From assembly GCA_964467785.1 (NCBI GenBank), contig CAYXVB010000093.1:1-14130 (forward strand): a stretch of DNA of 14,130 nucleotides. Direction: 5' to 3'. The position numbers were made by a program, and so were the translations under genes. This DNA comes from CAYXVB01 sp964467785. Lineage in GTDB: Bacteria; Bdellovibrionota; UBA1018. Positions 6,387 to 13,498 of this stretch are shown here, piece after piece; position 1 is the first letter of the stretch, and each line of letters begins with the position of its first letter. The notes under the pieces are model-generated. The model was not told the DNA's origin and did not search any database. It saw nothing but the letters and a program-made list of their open reading frames with translations.

Positions 6387-7461
6387 TTAGAAATAGTAGT
6401 AATGGAACAAAACCTCACGGAGCGCCGAATACTTCGGATACTTCAGAAGCGTGCGACGAATGTTCTCGAACGTATTGCCGATGTACTTGAGGTAGGTCGG
6501 ATTTCCGCGCCGGTTGAGGAACGATGCGAAGCTTCCGATCGCCTTGAAATTGCGCTGCACCGACATCAGATCGAAAATGTACTGGAACTGGACGCGGTTG
6601 AGGCGCTGACCCGATACGGCTTCCCAGCGCACGACGTAATAGTCGATGAGCCGCTGGATCTGGGCTTCTTCGAGCTGATAGTAACTATCCTTGAGCAGGG
6701 AGGCGAGATCGTACTGCGCAGGGCCCATACGCGCATCCTGGAAATCGATCATGACGAGGCGCTCGTGGTCGGCGTTGCCGTCGGCGGCCTGCACCCACAT
6801 CACGTTGCGGCTGTGGAAGTCCCGATGCGTGAGCACCGTGGGCTCGTTGGCGAGGATCGTGCAGATCTCGCTGAACCCTTCGCGCATGATCCTGAGATCC
6901 GAATCCTTGATCTCACGCTTGAGATGGGTCTTGTAGAAGTGCTCGAGGGTGAAGTTGATTTCCCACATCAGCTTCTCGTGGTCGAAGCGGAGCTTATAGG
7001 CGTCGATATCCGCCTTCTTTCGCGCGGGCGACGCCTCGATCTGCATTCGAATCAGCTCATCGATCACCTTTTCGTACAGATGACGTTCCAAATCGCGGCT
7101 TTCCACATCCTGGAGACGCCTAAGCAGAGTCACGTCCCCGAGATCCTCGAGGAGGATGAAACCCTTGCCCGGATCGACGTCTAGGACGGCCGGAACATCT
7201 ACTCCTGCCGAATCGAGATGCTTCTGGACGACGAGGAAGGGCAGCGACATGCCGTGCTCCTCGAAAGTCTCCATCCTCATGAGGACGTAAGTCTGACCTC
7301 CAGTGGCGTGGACCCGATAGTAGCTGCGGGTACTGGCNNNNNNNNNNCTTGACGACGGAGGAGATCAGTTTGGATTGCTTGATCCACTGACTGACTTCCT
7401 CGTCACCGGCAATGAGCTGATCCATCATCTGTCGAACCTCCGCCAAAATTTTGTCGCTCAC
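6387..7461 (-). CDS. amgK: AmgK-type MurNAc/GlcNAc anomeric kinase (COG3178), interrupted by assembly gap
   Basis: The protein belongs to the aminoglycoside-phosphotransferase/kinase fold. Key blocks are ASTRSYYRV just after the gap (end of the family's GDAS-x-R-x-Y nucleotide loop), LTHRDFHSRNVMW (catalytic loop), and MIDFQDARMGPAQYDLASLL (metal-binding DFQDA, hallmark of COG3178/AmgK). The C-terminal region FKAIGSFASFLNRRGNPTYL also fits AmgK. AmgK phosphorylates MurNAc at C1, feeding MurU. Coding starts at GTG 7461, whose GTGA overlaps the stop of the upstream M48-like lipoprotein gene. Ten Ns at 7338-7347 break the frame: 38 codons precede and 316 follow. The two sides differ in frame if the gap is really 10 bases, but the protein is continuous if it is 9, 12 or 15, so I read one intact gene with a mis-sized gap. 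The missing bases would encode the start of the GDAS loop. Confidence 0.88.
7338..7347. other. Assembly gap (10 Ns)
   Basis: Ten undetermined bases lie inside amgK. The length is probably a placeholder, because a multiple of three is needed to join the two well-conserved halves of the kinase. Confidence 0.98.
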
Positions 7462-8234
7462 AGCCTCTGCATCCTCTTCTGGATCGCAAGGAAGCGATCT
7501 GATCTGACTATAGGATTACGCAAAGGAGCGTGCTGAGCAATGATTTCCCGTGTCCGGTCAGTCAGTTTGCTCAACGTGCTCCCTTCGAATGGAGAGATCG
7601 AAGCGTCCGCCTGAAAGCGATTCAGCAAGGAAACCATCCCACGAAGGTCATAGCCAGCCGAATACATCATCTCGATGGCGGCCGAGAGCGCTTGTAGGAG
7701 CTGCTCGTCGTTGTAGTCGAAAACTCCAGCAGGCCCGAAAAAGTCAGCGTTCGCTGGAAAGTCGCCCGCCTGATCGCGACGGAGCTGTTCGATCACGCTA
7801 CGGGCGCGCACATGCCCCAGCTCGAAAGCGACTACGGCTGCGAGCTCGTTTTCGAACTGCATGTTTTTGAGAAGGGAGGAGGACAAGTAGACTCGAATCC
7901 CTGGCAAGGAGTAGCTGCGCCAGCGCGCGTCGCCGTCGCGGATGATGCTGACGTTCACGGCCGATTCGTGTAGTTCCGGAGCACCCGCGAGAAGTCTGTG
8001 CGCGAGCTCGGTGACATAGGCTGAGATTTCCGGTTCCCGACGTATCCTGAGCTGACTCTCGAGCTGACGCGCGAGCTCGCTTCCAATGATCACCTCGCGC
8101 TCATTACGCTGCTGCACTGTCTCCTGCGGGGCCGGCGGCGCGCTGGCGCACGATGATGCCGCGATGAATATCGCGATGGACGCGCCCATTCGGAACACTG
8201 ATCTATAAAATCGATGGACAAAACAAATTTGCAT
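7458..8234 (-). CDS. M48-like lipoprotein lacking two metal ligands (predicted pseudoprotease)
   Basis: The 258-residue product has an n-region rich in Arg and His, a hydrophobic core (16-26) and a lipobox-like ASSC with Cys29, so it is probably an outer-membrane lipoprotein. The body matches M48 lipoproteins of the BepA/LoiP type: the IRVYLSSSLLKN block (113-124), ELAAVVAFELGHVRARS (130-146) and AGYDLRGMVSLLNRF (193-207). In active members the second block reads AHELGH; here the first His is Phe137, while Glu138 and His141 remain. The third metal ligand, the Glu of the EAD motif 12 residues before AGYD, is Gln181. Zinc binding and proteolysis are therefore unlikely. A longer frame reaches 8594 but runs antisense to the next gene; ATG 8234 has an AGGA ribosome-binding site 8 bases upstream. 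The stop overlaps the amgK start (GTGA), so it heads the amgK-murU operon. Confidence 0.85.
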   Translation of the reverse strand: MQICFVHRFYRSVFRMGASIAIFIAASSCASAPPAPQETVQQRNEREVIIGSELARQLESQLRIRREPEISAYVTELAHRLLAGAPELHESAVNVSIIRDGDARWRSYSLPGIRVYLSSSLLKNMQFENELAAVVAFELGHVRARSVIEQLRRDQAGDFPANADFFGPAGVFDYNDEQLLQALSAAIEMMYSAGYDLRGMVSLLNRFQADASISPFEGSTLSKLTDRTREIIAQHAPLRNPIVRSDRFLAIQKRMQRL

Positions 8235-8355
8235 TTGATGATTCCTGGGATAACCTATCGTCCAGCTTTTCCGTCCGGACATCAAGACCCGTGTCGGCAC
8301 GGCTATGTAGTTCAACATGTAGTATTGCGCTTTCCCGCTAAGGAGACTGGAACTT

Positions 8356-8937
8356 ATGAAGAAGATTTTCGTCAGTCTGTTTGCAGTACTCGCAGTTTTC
8401 TCCAATAACTCGTTCGCGTCGAACGACGTGGTCTCGCTCATCAGCGAGAACTCCGCCCAAATGCTGGTTGATTCGGTCGCGCCGCTCAACCTCATCAACT
8501 GGAAGGTCGGCGACACCGCCAACTTCGACGTTTCGGCCGGTAACTTCGGCAAGCTGGGCACCATGGTCAAGTCCGTGACTTCCGAAGAAGGCAACGCGAT
8601 CTGGGTCGAGCAGAAACTCGACCTCGGCTTTCAGAAGGACAACTCCAAGATGCTGATGAGCCGGGCCGACGGCAAGATCCTCAAGTTCATCCACAATGGC
8701 AAGGAAGAGGCCCTTCCGGACGACAAAGTCGAGATCATCTCGCAGGACTCTCAGGACGTGACCGTTCCTGCCGGAACTTTCCAGTCCATCCATATCGTCG
8801 CCAAGACCACCAAGGTCAAGAAGATCGAAGCCTGGATTAATCCGCGCGACACCGTGATGGAAGGTGCGATCAAGCAGATCATTTCTACCGACCAGATCGA
8901 CATCACACTCGAGCTTTCCAGCTTCAAGCGCAACTGA
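8356..8937 (+). CDS. Secreted periplasmic protein of unknown function
   Basis: The 193-residue product starts with a Sec signal peptide (MKK, hydrophobic core 4-15, likely cleavage after SFA at 21). The mature part is about 170 residues with a strand-rich pattern. Its second half, VTVPAGTFQSIHIVAKTTKV (from about 135) followed by EAWINPRDTVMEG, resembles the 'vPAGTF ... W ... P' pattern of DUF3108-like periplasmic proteins, but I do not recognise a defined family. Lysine is mostly AAG and few rare codons appear, hinting at good expression. The start ATG has AAGGAG 10 bases upstream. It diverges from the M48-like lipoprotein operon across 121 bp, in which I see no convincing promoter, and is followed by a strong terminator. 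Confidence 0.85.
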   Translation: MKKIFVSLFAVLAVFSNNSFASNDVVSLISENSAQMLVDSVAPLNLINWKVGDTANFDVSAGNFGKLGTMVKSVTSEEGNAIWVEQKLDLGFQKDNSKMLMSRADGKILKFIHNGKEEALPDDKVEIISQDSQDVTVPAGTFQSIHIVAKTTKVKKIEAWINPRDTVMEGAIKQIISTDQIDITLELSSFKRN

Positions 8938-8964
8938 TCTTTCTTTCAGTCCGCTGAAAACAAG

Positions 8965-9001
8965 AAGGCCGGGAACTCCGCTTGACGCGGTTCCCGGCCT
9001 T
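8965..9001. terminator. Bidirectional intrinsic terminator
   Basis: The arms AAGGCCGGGAAC (8965-8976) and GTTCCCGGCCTT (8990-9001) are perfectly complementary, with extra CGC/GCG pairing inside. Thymine-rich bases follow on the plus side (TCATGTTTATT), and the minus strand continues with CTTGTTTTC. It sits between the convergent secreted-protein and LysM genes and can end both. Confidence 0.88.
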
Positions 9002-9026
9002 CATGTTTATTGGGCTCCGCTATCTT

Positions 9027-9935
9027 TCAATTTGCCTTTGTGGCCGATGCGGGCTCCCGCACGTCATCCGCCTTGGCGAGAGGAGCGGGCTGGCTACGGA
9101 ACTGCTCCAGCTCCTGACGGTCCGCAGGAGTCATCGTATAGTAGAGGGTAAATCCCGCGAAGATCCTATTCGGATCCTTGATCATCTCGCGGTTATTGTC
9201 CCAAAGACGGCGCCACTTGGCGGTCGTCCCATAAACGTCATCCGAGATGGTGCCGAGAGTATCTCCGGATTTGATGAGATACTTCTTACCGTTGCGGCTA
9301 ATCTGCACGGGAGAAGAGGGCTTCTCCAACTTGAGCACGGTGCCAGGAGGGACGTTGTTCGGATCGGAGATCCGGTCACGATTGGCCTCGTAGATCTGTC
9401 GCCACTTGAAGAGATCGCCATAGGTCTCAAAAGAGATCTTCATCAACGTATCGCCACTATGGACCGTATAGTCCTCGGTGCCTTCACTTGAGGGCGCAGC
9501 AGCCGCTGCATGTTCGACGGGCGCGGGCGCCAAAGGAGCGGGTTCAGGCGCTGGTGTCGGTGCCATCGCCTGCGAAGTCGAGGCAAGCTCGGTTGGAGAT
9601 GGCGCGACGGGCTGCTGCGCCTCGAGAGTCGGGCTCGCGCCCGGGTCAGGCAAGGCGGGCGGTTCACCGGGCGCTGTGCCCGCCAACGGATCAGCAGGCG
9701 CGGCCGCCATGGAATTCGGATCGTCTGGCAGCGCCGGCGGCACTCCGGAATCCGCAGTCGGAGGCGCGGCCTCGGCACCTTCAGGCGGTGGAACCGCATC
9801 CGTGCCCGCTTCCGCAGCATTGGCCGTAGGATCCGCAGCATGCTCACCCTCAGAAGTTTGCGAGGACGAGCACGATGAGAGCACCAGGATCAGCGCTCCG
9901 ACCATCCAAATTGGAACATGTTTTTTAGTCATCAT
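9027..9935 (-). CDS. LysM-domain lipoprotein with Ala/Pro-rich linker
   Basis: The 302-residue product has a lipoprotein signal peptide (KK n-region, core 8-19, lipobox LSSC, Cys22), a long Ala/Pro/Glu-rich linker (about 25-150), and two LysM domains: YTVHSGDTLMKISFETYG (156-173) to about 203, and YLIKSGDTLGTISDDVYG (219-236) to about 266. LysM domains bind the GlcNAc-MurNAc glycan of peptidoglycan, so this protein probably tethers the envelope membrane to the wall or places a partner there. No catalytic domain is present. The frame could begin at 10052, but ATG 9935 follows a GGGGAG ribosome-binding site by 6 bases; ATG 9932 is equally possible. It lies alone downstream of the deoxynucleoside kinase gene, separated by about 350 bp. 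Confidence 0.92.
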   Translation of the reverse strand: MMTKKHVPIWMVGALILVLSSCSSSQTSEGEHAADPTANAAEAGTDAVPPPEGAEAAPPTADSGVPPALPDDPNSMAAAPADPLAGTAPGEPPALPDPGASPTLEAQQPVAPSPTELASTSQAMAPTPAPEPAPLAPAPVEHAAAAAPSSEGTEDYTVHSGDTLMKISFETYGDLFKWRQIYEANRDRISDPNNVPPGTVLKLEKPSSPVQISRNGKKYLIKSGDTLGTISDDVYGTTAKWRRLWDNNREMIKDPNRIFAGFTLYYTMTPADRQELEQFRSQPAPLAKADDVREPASATKAN

Positions 9936-10281
9936 CTTCAGCTCCCCACGAAGAAAAAAACCTTTACATGGGGCTTTTCGGATGTCCTGCTTAGAACTTG
10001 AGCATATAGAGCAGGTATTAATGAAGTGGGCGTCGCCCGCAAGTTCCCTCATCGGAATTGCAACTACTAGTAATTATTAATATAAATAACTTTAACTCAC
10101 CAGTCGACCCTGCTCAAAGTCGACGGCAGGTGGCGAAATCTCAGTAGCTGCCACAGCTTACCTTGAAAGTCGTCATTAAAGACCACCTTGTCATCAATAG
10201 AAAGAAAAGGGGCTTAAACGAGCTATTTCGATGTCACTAGAGACACCGATTCCACTATTAAGGACGTCGGCAAATAGGATT
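9936..10281. other. 346-bp intergenic region, AT-rich in the middle
   Basis: No coding frame is credible here. The stretch 10067-10098 is almost all A and T and is the likeliest place for the LysM gene promoter, but I cannot fix hexamers. AGTCGAC occurs twice (10102-10108 and 10118-10124), and a short imperfect hairpin lies at 10229-10248 without a T tract, possibly a weak end for the kinase transcript. No RNA gene is recognised. Confidence 0.5.
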
Positions 10282-10980
10282 TCAAACCTTTGCCAACACG
10301 TCTTCCATCTCTAGGGGCGGAAGCTCAACCCTCATTCGGGATTCGAGGAACAAATCACGCTGATCGAGTGCTGACACGATCCGCGAGGCAATCAGTTCAA
10401 AGTCCGAGGGGTTCTTGACGAAATCGAGCTGATCACTATCGATGATCAACTTCTTGCCCTGCGTATAATTGCTCATCCAATCGTCATAGTAGCGATTGAG
10501 ATTAGCGAGGTAATCGGACGGGATGTCCCTTTCGTAATCGCGACCGCGCATGACGATCTGAGACTTGAGCTTAGGAAGCGACTTGCGGAGATAAATGACC
10601 AGATCCGGCGGCTGCAGGAACTGACACATCGTATTGTAGAGCTCGAGGTAATTCTGGTAATCGCGCTCTTCCATGAGGCCCTGCTCAAAAAGATTGCGAG
10701 CAAAAATATTAGCGTCTTCGTAAATGCTGCGATCTTGGATCGCGCTATCGCTATCACGACTCACGGCCTGATGTGCCGAGAAGCGATTGTTCAGGAAGTA
10801 AATCTGCAGCGGAAAAGACCAGCGCGCCATGTCACGATAAAAATCCGCGAGATACGGATTATCTACCACTGCCTCAAAGTGAGCCTTCCAACTGAAACGC
10901 TCCGAAAGCATCCGCGTCAGGCTCGTCTTGCCCGTACCGATGTTTCCTGCGACCGCGATGAAGATCTTTCCGTTAGCCAA
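10282..10980 (-). CDS. Deoxynucleoside kinase (dGK/dAK-like)
   Basis: The 232-residue product is a cytosolic P-loop kinase of the deoxynucleoside kinase family (COG1428), which phosphorylates deoxynucleosides for salvage into dNTPs. Visible are the P-loop AGNIGTGKTS (11-20), the substrate-side Glu in the HFEAVVDNPYL segment (34-44), QDRSIYEDANIFA (the DRS motif) and the Arg-rich lid RGRDYERDI. Length fits the family (about 205-230). Specificity (deoxyguanosine, deoxyadenosine or other) cannot be read. The start is a TTG at 10980, chosen because GGAGGG lies 6 bases upstream and the P-loop begins at the usual distance. It diverges from citrate synthase across 118 bp. Salvage of deoxynucleosides would suit an organism that takes up DNA breakdown products, but that is inference. 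Confidence 0.93.
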   Translation of the reverse strand: MANGKIFIAVAGNIGTGKTSLTRMLSERFSWKAHFEAVVDNPYLADFYRDMARWSFPLQIYFLNNRFSAHQAVSRDSDSAIQDRSIYEDANIFARNLFEQGLMEERDYQNYLELYNTMCQFLQPPDLVIYLRKSLPKLKSQIVMRGRDYERDIPSDYLANLNRYYDDWMSNYTQGKKLIIDSDQLDFVKNPSDFELIASRIVSALDQRDLFLESRMRVELPPLEMEDVLAKV

Positions 10981-10986
10981 CGTACG

Positions 10987-10992
10987 CCCTCC
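10987..10992 (-). promoter_or_regulatory. Strong ribosome-binding site for TTG-started kinase
   Basis: GGAGGG on the minus strand, 6 bases before TTG 10980, decides the non-ATG start of the deoxynucleoside kinase. Confidence 0.8.
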
Positions 10993-11008
10993 GACTGGCT
11001 TTTTTTGG

Positions 11009-11037
11009 TCTTAAGTAGATCTGCTTCTTGAAGTCAA
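11009..11037 (-). promoter_or_regulatory. Candidate promoter for the deoxynucleoside kinase
   Basis: On the minus strand TTGACT (11037 down to 11032; 5 of 6) is followed after exactly 17 bases by TTAAGA (11014 down to 11009), a poor -10. Spacing and position suit the kinase, but the -10 leaves this tentative. Confidence 0.3.
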
Positions 11038-11098
11038 GCGAAGAAAATGGGAAGGTTTTAAGTCAGAAACTTTCTGTATAAAAAGGAACATCTTATTT

Positions 11099-12250
11099 AT
11101 GTCTCAGCTCCCCGAAACCGCAAATAAAGGTCTCGAAGGTGTCATTGCCTGCACGACCGAGATCAGCACGATTCATGACGTGACCCTTCTCTACCGCGGT
11201 TATACCATTGAGGACCTGTCAGCCAACTGCGGCTTCGAAGAAACCGTCTTCCTCCTCTGGAACGGCAAGCTGCCAAACAAGACCGAGCTCGAGGCTTTCC
11301 GTAAGCAGCTTGAATCCAATTGGACGATCCCGTCGGAGATGATCCCGATTCTTCAGGCGATCGCGAAGACGAACTGCCACTCCATGGCCAAGCTTCGCAC
11401 GGCGATTTCCTATTTTGGCATGCTGGACAACAGCGCTGAGGACATCTCCCCCGAAGGCATCAAAGCGAAAGCCACGCGCACGACGGCCGCCATCGGCCCG
11501 ATCGTTGCTGCTCTTTCCCGCTTTGAACAAGGCAAGGATCTCGTCAAGCCCGTCGCCGGCAAGACGATCGCTTGGAACTTCCTCAACATGGTCCGGGGCA
11601 AGGAGCCGACGGCGGAAGAAGAAAAGCTCTTCGACACCGCGCTCGTTCTGCACGCTGACCACGAGCTCAATGCCTCGACCTTCACAGCTCGCGTCGTCGC
11701 CTCGACCACCAGTGACTACTACAGCGACATGACTGCGGCGCTCGGCTCGCTCAAGGGCCCGCTCCACGGCGGCGCCAATGAAGCGGTCATGATCATGCTG
11801 GGCAAGATCGGCGGCTATGCTCAGGTTGACGCGTTCATCGACGACGCCCAGAAAAACGACAAGAAGGTCATGGGCATCGGCCACCGCGTCTACAAGAATG
11901 GCGATCCGCGCGCTCGGATTCTGCGCGAGCTATCGCTTGAGACCTGCAAAAAGGCCGGCCTTGAAGACCAGCACAAGATGCTGGTCCGCATTCAAGAGCG
12001 CATGGAAGACTACATCGACGGCAAGGGTAAGCAAAAGAGCCTCTATCCCAACGTCGACTTCTACTCAGGTCTGGTCTACACCGCTCTCGGCCTGCGCCCC
12101 CGCGATTTCACTCCGATCTTCGCGGTGAGCCGCATCTCCGGCTGGACTGCACAGGTCCTCGAGCAATATGCCAATAACCGTATCTATCGCCCCCGCGGCT
12201 TTTACACCGGCAAGACCGATCTCAAGGTCACGCCGATGAGCCAGCGCTAA
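11099..12250 (+). CDS. gltA: Citrate synthase (short type)
   Basis: The 383-residue product condenses oxaloacetate and acetyl-CoA to citrate, entry step of the TCA cycle. All active-site residues are visible: LHGGANE with His223, GIGHRVYK with His262, and PNVDFYSG with Asp320; HADHELN (185-191) is the usual substrate-side block. The length matches the dimeric short class rather than the roughly 430-residue allosteric hexameric class of enterobacteria. 2-Methylcitrate synthase belongs to the same family and cannot be excluded, but no prp genes are nearby. Codon use is strongly biased, as for a highly expressed gene. AAGGA lies 11 bases before the ATG. Its last 23 bases overlap the end of the opposing TPR gene. 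Confidence 0.95.
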   Translation: MSQLPETANKGLEGVIACTTEISTIHDVTLLYRGYTIEDLSANCGFEETVFLLWNGKLPNKTELEAFRKQLESNWTIPSEMIPILQAIAKTNCHSMAKLRTAISYFGMLDNSAEDISPEGIKAKATRTTAAIGPIVAALSRFEQGKDLVKPVAGKTIAWNFLNMVRGKEPTAEEEKLFDTALVLHADHELNASTFTARVVASTTSDYYSDMTAALGSLKGPLHGGANEAVMIMLGKIGGYAQVDAFIDDAQKNDKKVMGIGHRVYKNGDPRARILRELSLETCKKAGLEDQHKMLVRIQERMEDYIDGKGKQKSLYPNVDFYSGLVYTALGLRPRDFTPIFAVSRISGWTAQVLEQYANNRIYRPRGFYTGKTDLKVTPMSQR

Positions 12251-13430
12251 GCGCCTTTTCAACGCGTTGCTGGAGGAGTTTGATCTCCTCTAGCAACGCA
12301 GTTGCGCTTCTCTGAGGCGTGAAGCTCAATTCACTCCCGCCCGCCGGTTGAGGACGCGAAATCGTGGAATCCTCGCCGCCTTCCTCCGTCTCCGCCTCTC
12401 CCGCGCTCTTGGATTCCGTCCCGACTGGCTTATAGGCGCTAAAGCGACTCACTGCCAATTGCAGATCCCTACGCGCCGCCCAAAGCGTCTCCTCCCGTCT
12501 ACTCTCGCCCGCTAGCGCCGAATCGAGCTTGAGCCGCGCCAATGCCACCAGAATTTCAAGATGCATCGGGCTTCGTTGTGCCGCGGATTCAAGGTGCTGG
12601 ATCGCGATCGACTTCTTACCCGAAGCGAACAATGCTTCCGCATACCAGAGCGCGGCCAATTCCGAATCCGACAGCTCGGTGGCTGCTTCCCGCAAATTCT
12701 CAAGAGCCGGTTTGAGTTCCCCGCGTTTTTGCAGCGCACGACCGAGCCAAAGCTTGATCTCGGGCTCGAATGGATTGAGTTTGCGCGCGAGTCGAAGTCT
12801 CTCAGCGGCGCTATCCTCGTCCCCCTCCAACATGAGACATTGGCCGAGGCGCACAAGGATCTCGACATTGTCGGATTCCTTTTCAAGCGCCTTTTGGAAT
12901 TTTTCACGCGCGGCACGGTAATGTCCGGCATCCAGTTGATTGATTCCGTCCTGATAGAGCTGAAAGGTCGTGTTGGTCAGGAACATCCGGGAAACAATCC
13001 TGATCCTTGAAAGAAGTTGCGCTTTTTGCGCCGGTTTCTTTTCTAGGGCGTAGGCTTGGTCGAGCAAACTAACCGCCTCTTCGCGCCTTCCCAGGTGCGC
13101 CATCGACCTGACGAGGTCCAGCCCGACGGACGGCAAGGCGAGCAGACCCCCTGGATTGCGTCGGAGAATCCCGCTCAGTGCCACGGAGGCGTCCTCCCAG
13201 CGCCCATCCGCCATCCACTTTTGCGCTTGCTGATAACTTTGCTGATCGGCGGAATTCATCATGGCCATCGGAGCAATCGATGGCGCGGCCATCGCGCCCG
13301 GGCTCAAGCACAAAAGGAGCGTCCAAAGAATGACGCCAGTTCCCCAGCCGCATAGTCGCCGGCGCTCGACACGACTTCGTGCGCAAGCTAGACTTATGAA
13401 ATCAAAATATGCCTTGTCAGAGAGATCCAA
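12228..13430 (-). CDS. Secreted TPR-repeat protein
   Basis: The 400-residue product has a long n-region with an RVERRR cluster (20-25), a hydrophobic core (30-42) and a likely signal cleavage after AMA (48). About five TPR-like helix pairs follow (roughly 63-94, 155-187, 189-222, 223-255, 257-290). An acidic, low-complexity stretch (335-370) and a short amphipathic helix (377-394, ALLEEIKLLQQRVEKAL) close the protein. TPR proteins are scaffolds; the partner is unknown. The start is uncertain: TTG 13430 is the only usual start before the signal peptide, and an 8-G tract 6 bases upstream may serve as a poor ribosome-binding site. The 3' end overlaps gltA by 23 bases and carries a hairpin that may end gltA transcripts. 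Confidence 0.85.
   Translation of the reverse strand: MDLSDKAYFDFISLACARSRVERRRLCGWGTGVILWTLLLCLSPGAMAAPSIAPMAMMNSADQQSYQQAQKWMADGRWEDASVALSGILRRNPGGLLALPSVGLDLVRSMAHLGRREEAVSLLDQAYALEKKPAQKAQLLSRIRIVSRMFLTNTTFQLYQDGINQLDAGHYRAAREKFQKALEKESDNVEILVRLGQCLMLEGDEDSAAERLRLARKLNPFEPEIKLWLGRALQKRGELKPALENLREAATELSDSELAALWYAEALFASGKKSIAIQHLESAAQRSPMHLEILVALARLKLDSALAGESRREETLWAARRDLQLAVSRFSAYKPVGTESKSAGEAETEEGGEDSTISRPQPAGGSELSFTPQRSATALLEEIKLLQQRVEKALSAGSSA
12264..12299 (+). terminator. 15-bp hairpin after gltA, inside TPR coding sequence
   Basis: The arms at 12264-12278 and 12285-12299 pair over 15 positions with a single G-T wobble (12272/12291) and a 6-base loop TTTGAT. It begins 14 bases past the gltA stop. 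No strong T tract follows on the plus strand, so it may be a rho-assisted end, a 3'-end-protecting stem, or a by-product of the coding sequence on the minus strand. Confidence 0.5.
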
Positions 13431-13435
13431 ACCAG

Positions 13436-13443
13436 CCCCCCCC
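13436..13443. repeat. 8-C homopolymer tract between divergent genes
   Basis: Eight consecutive C (G on the minus strand) lie 6 bases upstream of the TTG proposed for the TPR gene and 56 bases upstream of the ATG proposed for the right-edge gene. It would be inside the latter if that gene starts at ATG 13409. Confidence 0.9.
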
Positions 13444-13498
13444 GCGCAGAAGTGCTTCCGCGATTCAATCGCATAGGGATGGCGCTGTCAAATGCGCG

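Noticed and set aside
8235..8594. N-terminal extension of the M48-like lipoprotein to 8594.
   Set aside because: It would run antisense through the secreted-protein gene and bury the lipoprotein signal peptide; ATG 8234 has a ribosome-binding site.
9478..10080. 200-codon plus-strand frame rich in Gly, Ala and Ser.
   Set aside because: It is the complement of the Ala/Pro-rich linker of the LysM lipoprotein; a composition artefact.
10229..10248. Hairpin downstream of the deoxynucleoside kinase as terminator.
   Set aside because: Seven pairs with one mismatch and no T tract; too weak to call.
11077..11082. TATAAA just before gltA as a -10 element.
   Set aside because: Transcription would then start after the AAGGA ribosome-binding site, and no -35 is found at 16-18 bases; more likely part of the leader.
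11219..11884. 221-codon minus-strand open frame inside gltA.
   Set aside because: It is a shadow of the strongly biased codon use of citrate synthase; no motif.
12241..12257. Short GCGCT-A-AGCGC palindrome followed by CTTTTC at the gltA stop.
   Set aside because: It includes the stop codon, and a physical loop leaves about three pairs; the longer hairpin at 12264-12299 is far better.
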